Shown: positions 37,894 through 47,318 of the stretch, one piece after another | How the letters are laid out: each line of letters starts with the position of its first letter | Position numbering within the stretch: the stretch's first letter is position 1 | NCBI RefSeq assembly: GCF_000412635.1 | Contig: NZ_ASTG01000011.1 | Coordinates: 83,855-147,854 of the forward strand | Origin: Sphingobium bisphenolivorans | GTDB taxonomy: Bacteria > Pseudomonadota > Alphaproteobacteria > Sphingomonadales > Sphingomonadaceae | DNA length: 64,000 nucleotides | Direction: 5' to 3' | Translations under genes and position numbers: made by a program | Notes under the pieces: model-generated | Databases searched by the model: none | What the model was told of the DNA's origin: nothing | Seen by the model: the letters and a program-made list of their open reading frames with translations, nothing else

Positions 37894-39228
37894 ATGGGGA
37901 TCGTGTCGGACGTCTTTGCGGGCAAGAAATATGCGGTGCTGGGGCTGGCGCGCTCCGGCCTCGCCACCGTCGAATGCCTCGCCGCGAGCGGGGCGCAGGT
38001 CGTCGCCTGGGACAGCCGGGATGAAGCCCGCGAGGCGGTCGCCGACAAGGCGGACCTTGCCGATCCGACGGAGATCGACTTGAAGGGGTTCGACGGCGTG
38101 GTCGTCTCACCGGGCGTGCCGCTCAACAAACACCCCATCGCCATGCATGCCAAGCTGGCGGGGGTTCCGGTGATCGGCGACATAGAGCTGTTCGCGCTCG
38201 CTCGCCCGGCTCTGCCCAGGCATCGGGTTGTGGGGATTACCGGCACCAACGGCAAGTCGACCACCACGGCGCTGGTTCACCATATCATTCAGACGGCGGG
38301 TAGCCCGACGCGGATGGGTGGCAATATCGGATTGCCGATCCTGGGGCAGGACCCGCTGCCTGTAGGGGGCATCTATGTGCTGGAACTGTCCAGCTATCAG
38401 ATCGACCTGACGCAGAGCCTCGATTGCGATGTGGCGGTGCTGCTCAACATCACGCCGGATCATCTGGACCGGTACAACGGCTTTGAGGGCTATGTGGCGT
38501 CCAAGGCGCGGCTGTTCGAAATGCAGTCGGCGGATCATGTCGCGGTGATCGCGACCGAGGATGAGTCGAGCCGATCCATCCTTTCTTCCGTCCGTGATTC
38601 CCGCGAAGGCGGGGATGGCGGGGATGGCGGGGTGGTGGAGGTGAAGTCGACAGACATCGATCCCGCCGCTCAGGCTGGCTGGCCCTCCCTCCAGGGCCCG
38701 CACAACGCCCAGAACGCCGCCGTCGCCATCGCCGTGGCCCGCGCGCTCGGCATTGATGAGGCAACGATCGAGCAGGCTCTCCAGACCTATGCCAGCCTGC
38801 CGCATCGGATGCAGCGGGTGCGGGAATTGAATGGCGTGCTTTACGTCAACGACAGCAAGGCGACCAACGCCGCCTCGACCGCGCCGGCGCTCGCCGCCTA
38901 TCCGCCGATCGACGGCCGCAAGCGGCTGCACTGGATCGTCGGCGGCCTTGCCAAGACTGATAATCTGGACGAGTGCGCCCCCTGGTTCGGCAATGTCGCG
39001 CAGGCTTACACCATCGGTGAAGCGGGGCCTATGTTCGTTGAACTGTTGCGCCCGCATATGGCGGTGGACGACAGCGAAATGCTATCGGCCGCCGTTCGCC
39101 GTGCGGCGCGGGTGGCCCAGCCGGGGGATGTTGTGCTGCTGTCGCCAGCCTGCGCGAGTTTCGACCAGTTCCGCGATTTCGAGGCGAGGGGCGATGCCTT
39201 CGCTGCTGCCGTCGCGGCCTTGGAATAG
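37894..39228 (+). CDS. murD: UDP-MurNAc-L-alanine:D-glutamate ligase
   Basis: Adds D-glutamate to UDP-MurNAc-L-Ala. P-loop GITGTNGKSTTT, then ELSSYQIDLTQSL, NVNDSKATN-type VNDSKATNAAS and the Asp-rich ATPase segments are present; about 444 residues. Start may be ATG 37894 or GTG 37885, which would overlap the mraY stop as GTGA. Around residue 235 a low-complexity stretch SSVRDSREGGDGGDGG is encoded by a REP-like palindrome read in frame (38597-38616), absent from typical MurD sequences as I recall them. The reading frame and downstream motifs are intact, so the protein should be active. Confidence 0.94.
   Translation: MGIVSDVFAGKKYAVLGLARSGLATVECLAASGAQVVAWDSRDEAREAVADKADLADPTEIDLKGFDGVVVSPGVPLNKHPIAMHAKLAGVPVIGDIELFALARPALPRHRVVGITGTNGKSTTTALVHHIIQTAGSPTRMGGNIGLPILGQDPLPVGGIYVLELSSYQIDLTQSLDCDVAVLLNITPDHLDRYNGFEGYVASKARLFEMQSADHVAVIATEDESSRSILSSVRDSREGGDGGDGGVVEVKSTDIDPAAQAGWPSLQGPHNAQNAAVAIAVARALGIDEATIEQALQTYASLPHRMQRVRELNGVLYVNDSKATNAASTAPALAAYPPIDGRKRLHWIVGGLAKTDNLDECAPWFGNVAQAYTIGEAGPMFVELLRPHMAVDDSEMLSAAVRRAARVAQPGDVVLLSPACASFDQFRDFEARGDAFAAAVAALE
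38597..38616. repeat. REP-like palindrome inside murD
   Basis: ATTCCCGC, GAAG, GCGGGGAT forms an 8-bp stem with one G-T pair, then GGCGGGGAT repeats. This matches the common ATTCCCGCGAAGGCGGGAAT repeat unit of sphingomonads (recalled). It is translated as RDSREGGDGG. Confidence 0.65.
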
Positions 39229-39252
39229 CATAGCGTCAAGGGGGCAAGGGGC

Positions 39253-40455
39253 ATGTTCAGGGCAGGCGAGCTTGTAAAAGAGTTCAAGAACCGCACCGTC
39301 CCGCGCGAGCGCACGGCGCTGGCCATTTGGTTCTGGGAAATCGACCGCGTCCTGCTGTCGCTGATCGTCGCGCTGATGGCGATCGGACTGGTGGCGGTGG
39401 CCGCCGCCTCGCCTGTCGCTGCGATCGATCGTTCGACCAGCACCGTGTCGGTGACGCCGCTGATCTACTTCTACCGCCAGCTGATATGGGTGCTTATCGG
39501 CCTGCCGATCATGCTGGTCATATCCATGCTCCCGCGGACCCAGGCGCGGCGGCTGGCGGTAGGACTCTGCATCGCCTTTGCGTTCGCCCTGCTGCTGGTG
39601 CCGGTGCTGGGTTCCGTGGTGAACGGGGCCAAGCGCTGGATCGACCTGCCCGGCTTTCGCTTCCAGCCGTCGGAGTTCCTGAAGCCCGTCTATGTCGTCA
39701 CCATGGCGTGGCTGCTGTCCCTGCGCGGCAAAGACATGACCCTGCCGGTCATGCCCTTCACCGGCGCGACCACGGCGCTGATTGCCGCGATCCTCATGAA
39801 GCAGCCGGACTTCGGCCAGACGGTGATCTTCCTTGCCTGTTGGGGCGGGCTGCTGCTGCTGTCGGGCGTATCGATGCGCGTCATCGGCGCTCTGGTGGCC
39901 GCTGGCCTCGGCGGGCTGGTGCTGATGTACCTTTTCTATGAAAATGGTCGCCAGCGCATCAACGACTTCCTCGGGATCGGCGTCGCGCTGGATACCGGGC
40001 CGGACCAGACGGAGCTCGCCTTCCGCACCATCACCAACGGCGGCTTTCTGGGTGTCGGCCCTGGCGGCGGGCAGAATAAGTTCCGCCTCCCCGAAGCGCA
40101 TACCGACTATATCTTCTCCGTCATCGGAGAGGAGTTCGGCCTGCTTGCCTGCATCGGTATCGCCTGCGTCTATCTCGCGATCGTCGTCCGCGTGTTCCTG
40201 CGCATGCTGGACGAGGATGATAATTTCACCATCCTCGCCGCTGCCGGCCTCACCACCCAGTTCGGGTTGCAGGCGATCATCAACATGGGCGTCAATGCGC
40301 AGATATTTCCTTCAAAGGGCATGACGCTGCCCTTTATCAGCTATGGCGGCTCCTCTATGCTGGCGCTTTGTATCGGCGTCGGCCTGCTGCTCGCGTTTAC
40401 GCGGCGCAACCCCTTCATGGGTCGGCACACGGTCGTCAAATGGAGTGGTCGATGA
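39253..40455 (+). CDS. ftsW: Septal peptidoglycan polymerase FtsW (SEDS)
   Basis: SEDS-family glycosyltransferase partnered with FtsI. A 400-residue membrane protein with about ten helices. Signatures: GAKRWIDLPGFRFQPSEFLKP (about 118-138), PHTDYIFSV-type EAHTDYIFSVIGEEFG and MTLPFISYGGSSMLA near the end. The start ATG at 39253 has AAGGGGC upstream, 24 bases after murD. The ftsW stop overlaps murG (ATGA). Confidence 0.95.
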   Translation: MFRAGELVKEFKNRTVPRERTALAIWFWEIDRVLLSLIVALMAIGLVAVAAASPVAAIDRSTSTVSVTPLIYFYRQLIWVLIGLPIMLVISMLPRTQARRLAVGLCIAFAFALLLVPVLGSVVNGAKRWIDLPGFRFQPSEFLKPVYVVTMAWLLSLRGKDMTLPVMPFTGATTALIAAILMKQPDFGQTVIFLACWGGLLLLSGVSMRVIGALVAAGLGGLVLMYLFYENGRQRINDFLGIGVALDTGPDQTELAFRTITNGGFLGVGPGGGQNKFRLPEAHTDYIFSVIGEEFGLLACIGIACVYLAIVVRVFLRMLDEDDNFTILAAAGLTTQFGLQAIINMGVNAQIFPSKGMTLPFISYGGSSMLALCIGVGLLLAFTRRNPFMGRHTVVKWSGR

Positions 40456-41618
40456 GCATTTCCCGTCACTTCGTCCTCGCCGCCGGCGGGACGGGTGGTC
40501 ACATGATTCCCGCCCATGCGGTTGCCGAAGAGCTGATGCTGCGCGGCCATCATGTCGCGCTGGTGACGGATGAACGCGGCGCCAAAATCCCGGGCATCTT
40601 CGACAAGGCGCAGGTCCATGTCATGCCGGCGGGCCGAATGACGAAAAATCCGGCGAGCTGGCCCGGCGCGCTGAAGGCGATCCTGGCCGGCCGGGCGATG
40701 TCGCGCCGCCTCAACGAGACATTCCGCCCCTCTGCGGTGGTCGGCTTTGGCGGCTATCCCGCGATGCCCGCGCTGCTCGGCGCGCTGGCCGACGGCATTC
40801 CGACCGCCATCCACGAGCAGAATGCGGTGCTGGGGCGCGTCAATCGCTTCCTTGCCGGGCGCGTCGATGCCATCGCCACCGCCTACCCCAATGTCGAGCG
40901 GCTGAAGGCAAAGCACGCCAGCAAGGTGCACCTGATCGGCAACCCAGTTCGCGATGAAGTGAAGCAGCTGCGCGAGGAGGAATTTCCCGCACTGACCGAT
41001 GAAAGCGTCTTCCGCGTGCTGGTGATCGGCGGCAGCCAGGGCGCGACCATCCTGTCGAGCGTGGTGCCCGATGGCTTGGGCATGCTGCCCCTAAGCCTGC
41101 GCCGCCGCCTGCAAGTGACGCAGCAATGCCGTGCCGAGGATATTGAGCGGGTGCGCAAGCTTTACGCCGACCTCGAAATTCCCGCCGATCTTGCGACCTA
41201 TTTCAACGATGTGCCGGAGAAGCTCGGCTGGTCGCATCTGGTGATCGCCCGAGCAGGCGCTTCCACGCTGGCGGAACTGACCTGCGCGGGCCGCCCGGCG
41301 ATCCTGATCCCGCTGCCGAGCGCGATGGACGATCACCAGACCGCCAACGCCCGCGAAATGACCGAGGCCGGCGGCGCGCGGACCATCCTCCAGGCGCGCT
41401 TCACGGCGGTGGAACTCGCCAAGCAGATGCAGAAGATGGCGCTGGAGCCCGGCGCGCTTCAGAATGCCGCCAACCGCGCGCGGTCCTGCGGCCGCCCCGA
41501 TGCGGCGCGCGACATGGCCGACCTGCTCGAAAGCATCGGCCCTGCGCCGATCATGAACGATCCGCTGCGTGTCGGCCCGGTGCCGACCAGCCTCAATCTC
41601 CAGGGAGTTCCCGCATGA
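40452..41618 (+). CDS. murG: Undecaprenyldiphospho-MurNAc-pentapeptide GlcNAc transferase
   Basis: Makes lipid II by adding GlcNAc to lipid I on the inner face of the membrane. 388 residues; N-terminal glycine-rich loop [14 protein letters not shown], then [29 protein letters not shown] and [26 protein letters not shown], the UDP-GlcNAc-binding region. Overlaps ftsW and murC by ATGA. Confidence 0.96.
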   Translation: MSISRHFVLAAGGTGGHMIPAHAVAEELMLRGHHVALVTDERGAKIPGIFDKAQVHVMPAGRMTKNPASWPGALKAILAGRAMSRRLNETFRPSAVVGFGGYPAMPALLGALADGIPTAIHEQNAVLGRVNRFLAGRVDAIATAYPNVERLKAKHASKVHLIGNPVRDEVKQLREEEFPALTDESVFRVLVIGGSQGATILSSVVPDGLGMLPLSLRRRLQVTQQCRAEDIERVRKLYADLEIPADLATYFNDVPEKLGWSHLVIARAGASTLAELTCAGRPAILIPLPSAMDDHQTANAREMTEAGGARTILQARFTAVELAKQMQKMALEPGALQNAANRARSCGRPDAARDMADLLESIGPAPIMNDPLRVGPVPTSLNLQGVPA

Positions 41619-43036
41619 AGGGTGTCGGCACCGACATCGGCACGATCCACTTCATTGGCATCGGCGGCATTGGCATGTCCGGAATCGCCGAGGTGATGCA
41701 CAATCTTGGCTACAAGGTCCAGGGCTCCGACGTCGCCGAAGGCTATGTGGTGGAGGGGCTGCGCAAGAAGGGCATCCCCGTGATGATCGGCCACAAGGCC
41801 GAAAATCTGGGCGATGCCGCCGTGGTCGTCACCTCCACCGCCATCAAGAAGGGCAATCCCGAAGTCGATCTGGCGCTGGAGAAGCGTGTGCCCGTCATCC
41901 GCCGGGCGGAAATGCTCGCCGAACTGATGCGGTTGAAGTCCACCGTTGCGGTCGCTGGCACCCATGGCAAGACCACGACCACCTCGATGGTCGCGGCGCT
42001 GCTCGACGCGGGCGGGGTCGATCCCACCGTCATCAATGGCGGCATCATCAACAGCTATGGCTCCAACGCCCGGCTCGGCAAGAGCGACTGGATGGTGGTC
42101 GAAGCCGACGAGAGCGACGGCAGCTTCCTGCGGCTCGACGGCACGCTGGCGGTCGTGACCAACATCGATCCCGAGCATCTCGACCATTATGGCAGCTTCG
42201 ACAAGGTCAAGGATGCGTTCGTCGAGTTCGTCGAGAATGTGCCCTTTTACGGCGCGGCGATGCTGTGCCTCGATCATCCGGAGGTGCAGGCGATCCTGCC
42301 GCGCGTGCAGGACCGGCGCATCGTCACCTATGGTTTCTCGGCGCAGGCCGATATTCGCGGTGAGAATGTCATGCCCATCCCCGGCGGAAATCGCTTCGAC
42401 GTGCAGATCCGTGAGCGCGACGGTTCGCTCCGCAGGATCGAGGGCATCGAAATGCCGATGCCGGGCCGCCACAATGTGCTGAACGCGATGGCGGCGATCG
42501 GCGTGGCGCTGCAAATGGGCATTGATGACTCCACGATCCAGACCGGCTTCGCCAAGTTCGGCGGGGTCAAGCGCCGCTTCACCAAGGTCGGTGAGATCGC
42601 CGTCGGGGGCGGCGCCGCGACCGTGATCGACGATTATGGCCACCATCCGGTCGAGATCAAGGCGGTGCTCGCCGCCGCCCGCGAAGGCGCGAAGGGTCGG
42701 GTCATCGCCGTGGTCCAGCCGCACCGCTTCACCCGCCTTCGCGACCTGATGGACGAGTTCCAGCAGGCCTTCAACGACGCGGACATCGTCTATGCAGCGC
42801 CGGTCTATCCTGCGGGCGAGCAGCCGATCGAGGGCGTGGACAGCGGCGAGTTGGTCGCCGGCCTCAAGCGGCGCGGGCATCGCAACGCCGCCACGGTGGA
42901 GGGCGCGGATGACCTCGCGCGCCTGATCGCATCGGATGTCCAGGCCGACGACATGATCATCTGCCTTGGCGCGGGCGACATTACCAAATGGGCGGCGGGG
43001 CTGGCGCCTGCCGTAGCGGCGAGGGAGGCCGCCTGA
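41615..43036 (+). CDS. murC: UDP-MurNAc:L-alanine ligase
   Basis: Adds L-alanine to UDP-MurNAc, the first peptide step. 473 residues; [18 protein letters not shown] near the start, P-loop [23 protein letters not shown] and [10 protein letters not shown] are all present. Overlaps murG by ATGA. A 10-codon reading frame links its stop to murB. Confidence 0.96.
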   Translation: MKGVGTDIGTIHFIGIGGIGMSGIAEVMHNLGYKVQGSDVAEGYVVEGLRKKGIPVMIGHKAENLGDAAVVVTSTAIKKGNPEVDLALEKRVPVIRRAEMLAELMRLKSTVAVAGTHGKTTTTSMVAALLDAGGVDPTVINGGIINSYGSNARLGKSDWMVVEADESDGSFLRLDGTLAVVTNIDPEHLDHYGSFDKVKDAFVEFVENVPFYGAAMLCLDHPEVQAILPRVQDRRIVTYGFSAQADIRGENVMPIPGGNRFDVQIRERDGSLRRIEGIEMPMPGRHNVLNAMAAIGVALQMGIDDSTIQTGFAKFGGVKRRFTKVGEIAVGGGAATVIDDYGHHPVEIKAVLAAAREGAKGRVIAVVQPHRFTRLRDLMDEFQQAFNDADIVYAAPVYPAGEQPIEGVDSGELVAGLKRRGHRNAATVEGADDLARLIASDVQADDMIICLGAGDITKWAAGLAPAVAAREAA

Positions 43037-43068
43037 TGCTCATTCTTGGCGGAAGGATGCGCGGTTGA
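43036..43068 (+). CDS. Putative 10-codon minicistron bridging murC and murB
   Basis: A reading frame [10 protein letters not shown] starts at an ATG that shares its A with the murC stop (TGATG, 43034-43038) and ends with a TGA that overlaps the TTG start of murB (43065-43067). This geometry would let ribosomes pass from murC to murB by coupling. The peptide itself is unlikely to have a function. It could be coincidence. Confidence 0.3.
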   Translation: MLILGGRMRG

Positions 43069-44006
43069 CACTGGCGGCCACCTCCCTTCCTGCGGTCCGC
43101 GGCATACTCAAGGCGGATGCGCCGCTGGGCCCCCTCGTCTGGTTCAAGGCGGGGGGCCTTGCGCAATGGCTGTTCGAGCCGAAGGATGCGGACGATCTTT
43201 CCGATTTCCTGCGCGATCTGGACCCAGCGATCCCGGTGATGGCGCTGGGGCTTGGCTCCAACCTGATCGTCCGCGATGGCGGCGTTCCGGGCGTGGTCGT
43301 GCGCCTCGGCAAGCCGTTCGCCAAGGTCGAGCAGGTCGATGCGACCACGCTCCGCTGCGGGGGAGGGGCTTCGGGTATTCTCGTTTCCTCAACCGCGAGG
43401 GATGCGGGGATTGCAGGGCTGGAGTTCCTGCGTTCGATCCCTGGTACGGTGGGCGGCTTCGTTCGGATGAACGGCGGCGCTTATGGGCGGGAGACGTGCG
43501 ACATTTTGGTGGAGTGCGAGGTGGTGCTGCGGTCGGGCGAGCGCGTGACGCTGCCGCTCGATGCGCTGGGCTATACCTATCGCCACAGCAGCCTGCCCCA
43601 GGGTGCGGTGGTGGTGAACGCGGTTTTTCGCGGTATTCCCGGTGAGCCGGCCACAATCCAGGCGGAGATGGACCGCATCGCCGCCGCCCGTGAGGAAAGC
43701 CAGCCGCTCCGCAGCAAGACCGGCGGATCGACCTTCAAGAATCCGGATGGCCACAAGGCCTGGGCCTTGGTGGATGAGGCCGGATGCCGCGGCTTGAAAC
43801 TGGGCGATGCGCAGGTGTCGGAGAAGCACACCAACTTCCTCCTCAACCTCGGTGAGGCGACCAGCGGCGACATCGAGGCGCTGGGCGAGGAAGTGCGGCG
43901 CCGGGTTAAGGCAAAAAGCGGTGTCGAACTTGAATGGGAAATTCAGCGGGTTGGCATGTTTGCCGACAACGCCGATCAAAACAGTCTTTTGGGAGTGAAG
44001 AAGTGA
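43065..44006 (+). CDS. murB: UDP-N-acetylenolpyruvoylglucosamine reductase
   Basis: FAD-dependent reductase making UDP-MurNAc. 313 residues from TTG 43065, with GGAAGG eight bases upstream. Motifs: LGLGSNLIVRDGGVPGVVVRLG (FAD-binding) and the catalytic region RSIPGTVGGFVRMNGGAYGRE, then RSKTGGSTFKNP and LDEAG-type LVDEAGCRGLKLGDA with SEKHTNF. Overlaps ddl by GTGA. Confidence 0.94.
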   Translation: MTLAATSLPAVRGILKADAPLGPLVWFKAGGLAQWLFEPKDADDLSDFLRDLDPAIPVMALGLGSNLIVRDGGVPGVVVRLGKPFAKVEQVDATTLRCGGGASGILVSSTARDAGIAGLEFLRSIPGTVGGFVRMNGGAYGRETCDILVECEVVLRSGERVTLPLDALGYTYRHSSLPQGAVVVNAVFRGIPGEPATIQAEMDRIAAAREESQPLRSKTGGSTFKNPDGHKAWALVDEAGCRGLKLGDAQVSEKHTNFLLNLGEATSGDIEALGEEVRRRVKAKSGVELEWEIQRVGMFADNADQNSLLGVKK

Positions 44007-44971
44007 CACGTGGCCCCTGGCATGTTGCCGTCCTGATGGGCGGCTGGTCCGCCGAGCGGCCTGTCTCGCTTTCCTCTGGCGAGGGCGTCGCCAAGGCGCT
44101 GGAGTCGCGCGGGCATAAGGTGACGCGGATCGACATGGATCGCGACGTCGCCGCGCGCCTCAGCGAAGCCAAGGCAGACGTCGTGTTCAATGCCCTCCAC
44201 GGCGTGCCGGGAGAGGATGGAACGGTGCAGGGGATGATGGACCTGATGGGCCTCACCTACACCCATTCGGGCCTCGCCACCTCCGTCATTGCGATCGACA
44301 AGCAGCTGACCAAGCAGGCGCTCGTCCCCCACGGCATTCCCATGCCCGGCGGTCACATCATCAGGAGCGCGACCCTGTTCGAAGCCGACCCGCTGCCGCG
44401 CCCCTATGTGGTCAAGCCGGTGAATGAAGGCAGCTCGGTTGGTGTCGCGATCGTGACCGAGGGCGGCAATTACGGCTCCCCGATCGGCCGCGATGTGGAG
44501 GGGCCGTGGCTGCATTTCGAGGAACTACTGGCCGAACCCTATATCCGGGGCCGCGAGCTCACCACCGCGGTGCTCGGCGACGAGGCGCTGCTGGTGACCG
44601 AATTGCGCCCGAAGAGCGGCTTCTACGACTTCGATGCCAAATATACCGACGGTATGACCGAGCATGTCTGTCCGGCGGAAATCCCGAGCGAAATCGGCGA
44701 GGCGTGCAAGGCCATCGCGCTGCGCGCGCATCAGCTGCTTGGTTGCAAGGGCGCTTCGCGGTCCGATTTCCGCTGGGACGACAATCAGGGGATCGAGGGC
44801 CTCTACCTGCTCGAAGTTAACACCCAGCCGGGCATGACGCCGCTCAGTCTCGTTCCCGAACAGGCCGCGAAGCTTGGCATTGACTATGCCGAACTGGTGG
44901 AGCGTATTGTCGAAGACGCGCTGACCAACAGTGCCCGGGTCGCGGAAAATGGGGGGGCAAGGCATGGCTGA
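44003..44971 (+). CDS. ddl: D-alanine:D-alanine ligase
   Basis: ATP-grasp enzyme supplying D-Ala-D-Ala to MurF. 322 residues from GTG 44003. HVAVLMGGWSAERPVSLSSG near the start, PYVVKPVNEGSSVGVAIV for ATP binding and RSDFRWDDNQGIEGLYLLEVNTQPGMT for metal binding are clear. Overlaps murB by GTGA and ftsQ by eight bases. Likely the DdlB type by its place in the cluster. Confidence 0.95.
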   Translation: MTRGPWHVAVLMGGWSAERPVSLSSGEGVAKALESRGHKVTRIDMDRDVAARLSEAKADVVFNALHGVPGEDGTVQGMMDLMGLTYTHSGLATSVIAIDKQLTKQALVPHGIPMPGGHIIRSATLFEADPLPRPYVVKPVNEGSSVGVAIVTEGGNYGSPIGRDVEGPWLHFEELLAEPYIRGRELTTAVLGDEALLVTELRPKSGFYDFDAKYTDGMTEHVCPAEIPSEIGEACKAIALRAHQLLGCKGASRSDFRWDDNQGIEGLYLLEVNTQPGMTPLSLVPEQAAKLGIDYAELVERIVEDALTNSARVAENGGARHG

Positions 44972-45917
44972 AGCACGCATCCGGCGCGGCGGGACGGCGC
45001 GGTTGACGCGCACGACCGGCGCGCGCGGCAGCAGCAGGGGAAGGGGACGCTCGGTCAAGCGCCGCAGCTGGGTCGATAGGCTGCTGGACTTGTTGCCCTT
45101 CAGCGAGGATACGCTTCAACGGATGGCGAGCTGGGCCATCGTCGGCATCGTTATGGCCGCGCTGGTCGGCATCGCCATGCTGCTCGGCCTGCCCGCCATG
45201 GCTGGGCAAAAGGCGTCGGAACTTGCCGCCGGTGCCGGCTTCGAGGTCGAGAAGGTCGAGGTGCGCGGCGTCGAGCGGATGGACGAGCTGCCCATCTACA
45301 ATATCGCGCTGGGGCAGGTGAACCGCTCCATGCTGGCGCTAGACCTGCCCAAGGTGAGGGCCGAAATGCTGAACCTTGGCTGGGTCAAGGATGCGCGCAT
45401 TTCCCGCCGGCTGCCCGATACGCTGGTGGTCGACATTGTCGAGCGCGATCCGGTCGCGGTGTGGCAGCATGACGGCCAGTTGCACCTGATCGACGTTCAG
45501 GGCGTGGTGCTGCAATCCGTTTCGGCCAGCGCGATGCCCGACCTGCCGCTGGTGGTGGGGCCGAACGCCAATCGCCAGACGGCGGGCCTTAACAAGCTGA
45601 TGGAAAATGCGCCTGCGCTGAAGCCGATGCTGGCGGGTGCGACCTGGGTTGGCAACCGGCGCTGGGACCTGCGTTTCCAATCGGGTGAGACGCTGTCCCT
45701 ACCCGAGGGCGACAAGCCTTCCGCCACGGCGCTCGTGAATTTCGCGCGCATGGATGGCGTTAATCGCCTGCTCGGACGCGGCATCGTCAAGTTCGACATG
45801 CGCGATCCCGACCGCTTCGTGCTGCGCCTGCCGCAGGGGCAGGGGCAGGGGACGGGCGGCTCTGCTGACAAGGCTGGCGAAAGCGCCGACGCGCCGGCCA
45901 AGGCCGAGGAGGGCTGA
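44964..45917 (+). CDS. ftsQ: Cell division protein FtsQ
   Basis: Bitopic divisome protein linking FtsBL to the rest of the machinery. A strongly basic cytoplasmic start of about 50 residues (RRGGTARLTRTTGARG), one helix (about 55-76), a POTRA domain (FEVEKVEVRGVERMDELPIY) and the FtsQ beta domain follow; the tail is Gly/Asp/Ala-rich. ATG 44964 overlaps the end of ddl. Order ddl-ftsQ-ftsA supports the call. Confidence 0.92.
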   Translation: MAEARIRRGGTARLTRTTGARGSSRGRGRSVKRRSWVDRLLDLLPFSEDTLQRMASWAIVGIVMAALVGIAMLLGLPAMAGQKASELAAGAGFEVEKVEVRGVERMDELPIYNIALGQVNRSMLALDLPKVRAEMLNLGWVKDARISRRLPDTLVVDIVERDPVAVWQHDGQLHLIDVQGVVLQSVSASAMPDLPLVVGPNANRQTAGLNKLMENAPALKPMLAGATWVGNRRWDLRFQSGETLSLPEGDKPSATALVNFARMDGVNRLLGRGIVKFDMRDPDRFVLRLPQGQGQGTGGSADKAGESADAPAKAEEG

Positions 45918-45922
45918 GCTTC

Positions 45923-47209
45923 ATGGCACAACCCAAGGTCGACAAGCTCGTCACCGCGATCGACATCGGATCGTGGAAGGTGTCCGCGCTGATCGCGGGC
46001 CGCACCGAAAATGGCGAGCTGGCGATCCTGGGGACGGGCCAGCGCGAGAGCCGGGGCGTGCGGCGCGGCTTCATCGCCGATATGGAGCGCACCGAACTCG
46101 CCGTGCGGGAAACGGTGGAGCAGGCCGAGCGCGTGGCTGGCACCAATATCGAGGATGTCTGGGTCAGCTTCTCGGGCGGCAGTCTGGTCAGCGACGTCGT
46201 GACGGTCGAGCGCGACATGGGCGGCTATCGGGTTGAGCAGGCGGACATTGACGACCTGCTCACCACCGGCCAGCAGGGGATCGATCCGGACGGCCGGGTG
46301 GTGCTCCATGCGCAACCCACCTGTTTCACCATCAACGGCCGGGTGCCGGTGAAGAAGCCGCTCGGCATGCACGCCGACCTGCTCGGCGTCGATATCCACG
46401 TGGTACTGGCCGATGGAGCGCCGCTCGCCAATCTCGACCTCTGCGTGCGGGGCGCTTACCTCAACGTCAACAGCATCGTTGCCTCGCCGATCGCCACCGG
46501 GCTTGCCTGCCTCTCGGAGGAGGAGCGGGACCTGGGCGTGGCGCTGGTCGAACTCGGCGCGGGCGTCACCAATGTCTCGCTCTATGCGGGCGGCATGCTG
46601 GTCGGCCTGCACAGCATCCCCATTGGCGCGTCCGACATCACCGACGACATCGCTTCGGCCTTCGGCATCCGCCGCAGTCAGGCGGAGCGCATCAAATGCT
46701 TCTACGGCTCCGCGATGCAGAACCGCCGCGATTTCCGCGACATGATCGAGATCGCGACGCCCCATGGCGATGTCGCCATCCCGGGGCAGAGCGCTGGTCC
46801 CAATGCGGACGGCGGCAAGATCACCCGCGCCGCTCTGGTCGCGGTCATCTGCGAGCGGCTGAACCAGATCATGGTCGAGGTTAACGCGGCGCTCGCCGGC
46901 ATGGGCTTCAACACGCCGACGGGCCGTCAGGTCGTCCTGACCGGCGGCGGCGCGGAGATGAAGGGGATCGCCGACTATGCACAGGGCGCTCTCGGCCGCG
47001 CGGTGCGTATCGGTCGCCCGCGCGGGTTGGCGGCTTTGCCGGAGGCGCATAGCGGCCCTGCCTTTGCAACTTTGGCCGGTCTTGCGCTTTATGGCGCTTC
47101 AAACCCGGTTGATCTTAGAGTGATAGCGCCCGCTCCTCAGACGGTTCATCGTATTGGTGCGCCGCAATGGTGGCAACGCATGGTACGAGCGATCAAGACG
47201 AACTATTGA
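45923..47209 (+). CDS. ftsA: Cell division protein FtsA
   Basis: Actin-like protein that tethers FtsZ to the membrane. 428 residues; LVTAIDIGSWKVSALIAG (phosphate 1), LGVALVELGAGVTNVSLYAGG (phosphate 2) and VVLTGGGAEMKGIADYA (adenosine). The C-terminal QWWQRMVRAIKTNY is the amphipathic membrane-targeting helix. Five bases after ftsQ; 109 bases before ftsZ. Confidence 0.96.
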   Translation: MAQPKVDKLVTAIDIGSWKVSALIAGRTENGELAILGTGQRESRGVRRGFIADMERTELAVRETVEQAERVAGTNIEDVWVSFSGGSLVSDVVTVERDMGGYRVEQADIDDLLTTGQQGIDPDGRVVLHAQPTCFTINGRVPVKKPLGMHADLLGVDIHVVLADGAPLANLDLCVRGAYLNVNSIVASPIATGLACLSEEERDLGVALVELGAGVTNVSLYAGGMLVGLHSIPIGASDITDDIASAFGIRRSQAERIKCFYGSAMQNRRDFRDMIEIATPHGDVAIPGQSAGPNADGGKITRAALVAVICERLNQIMVEVNAALAGMGFNTPTGRQVVLTGGGAEMKGIADYAQGALGRAVRIGRPRGLAALPEAHSGPAFATLAGLALYGASNPVDLRVIAPAPQTVHRIGAPQWWQRMVRAIKTNY

Positions 47210-47318
47210 ATAAATAGCCGGACGATGAAATTAGCTGGTGAAATACGCCATTTTCTGATGCATTAACCTTCGATGACAGTTTCGCTCACGTCACCGAAGC
47301 TGGAGGGAGCTAGAATTT

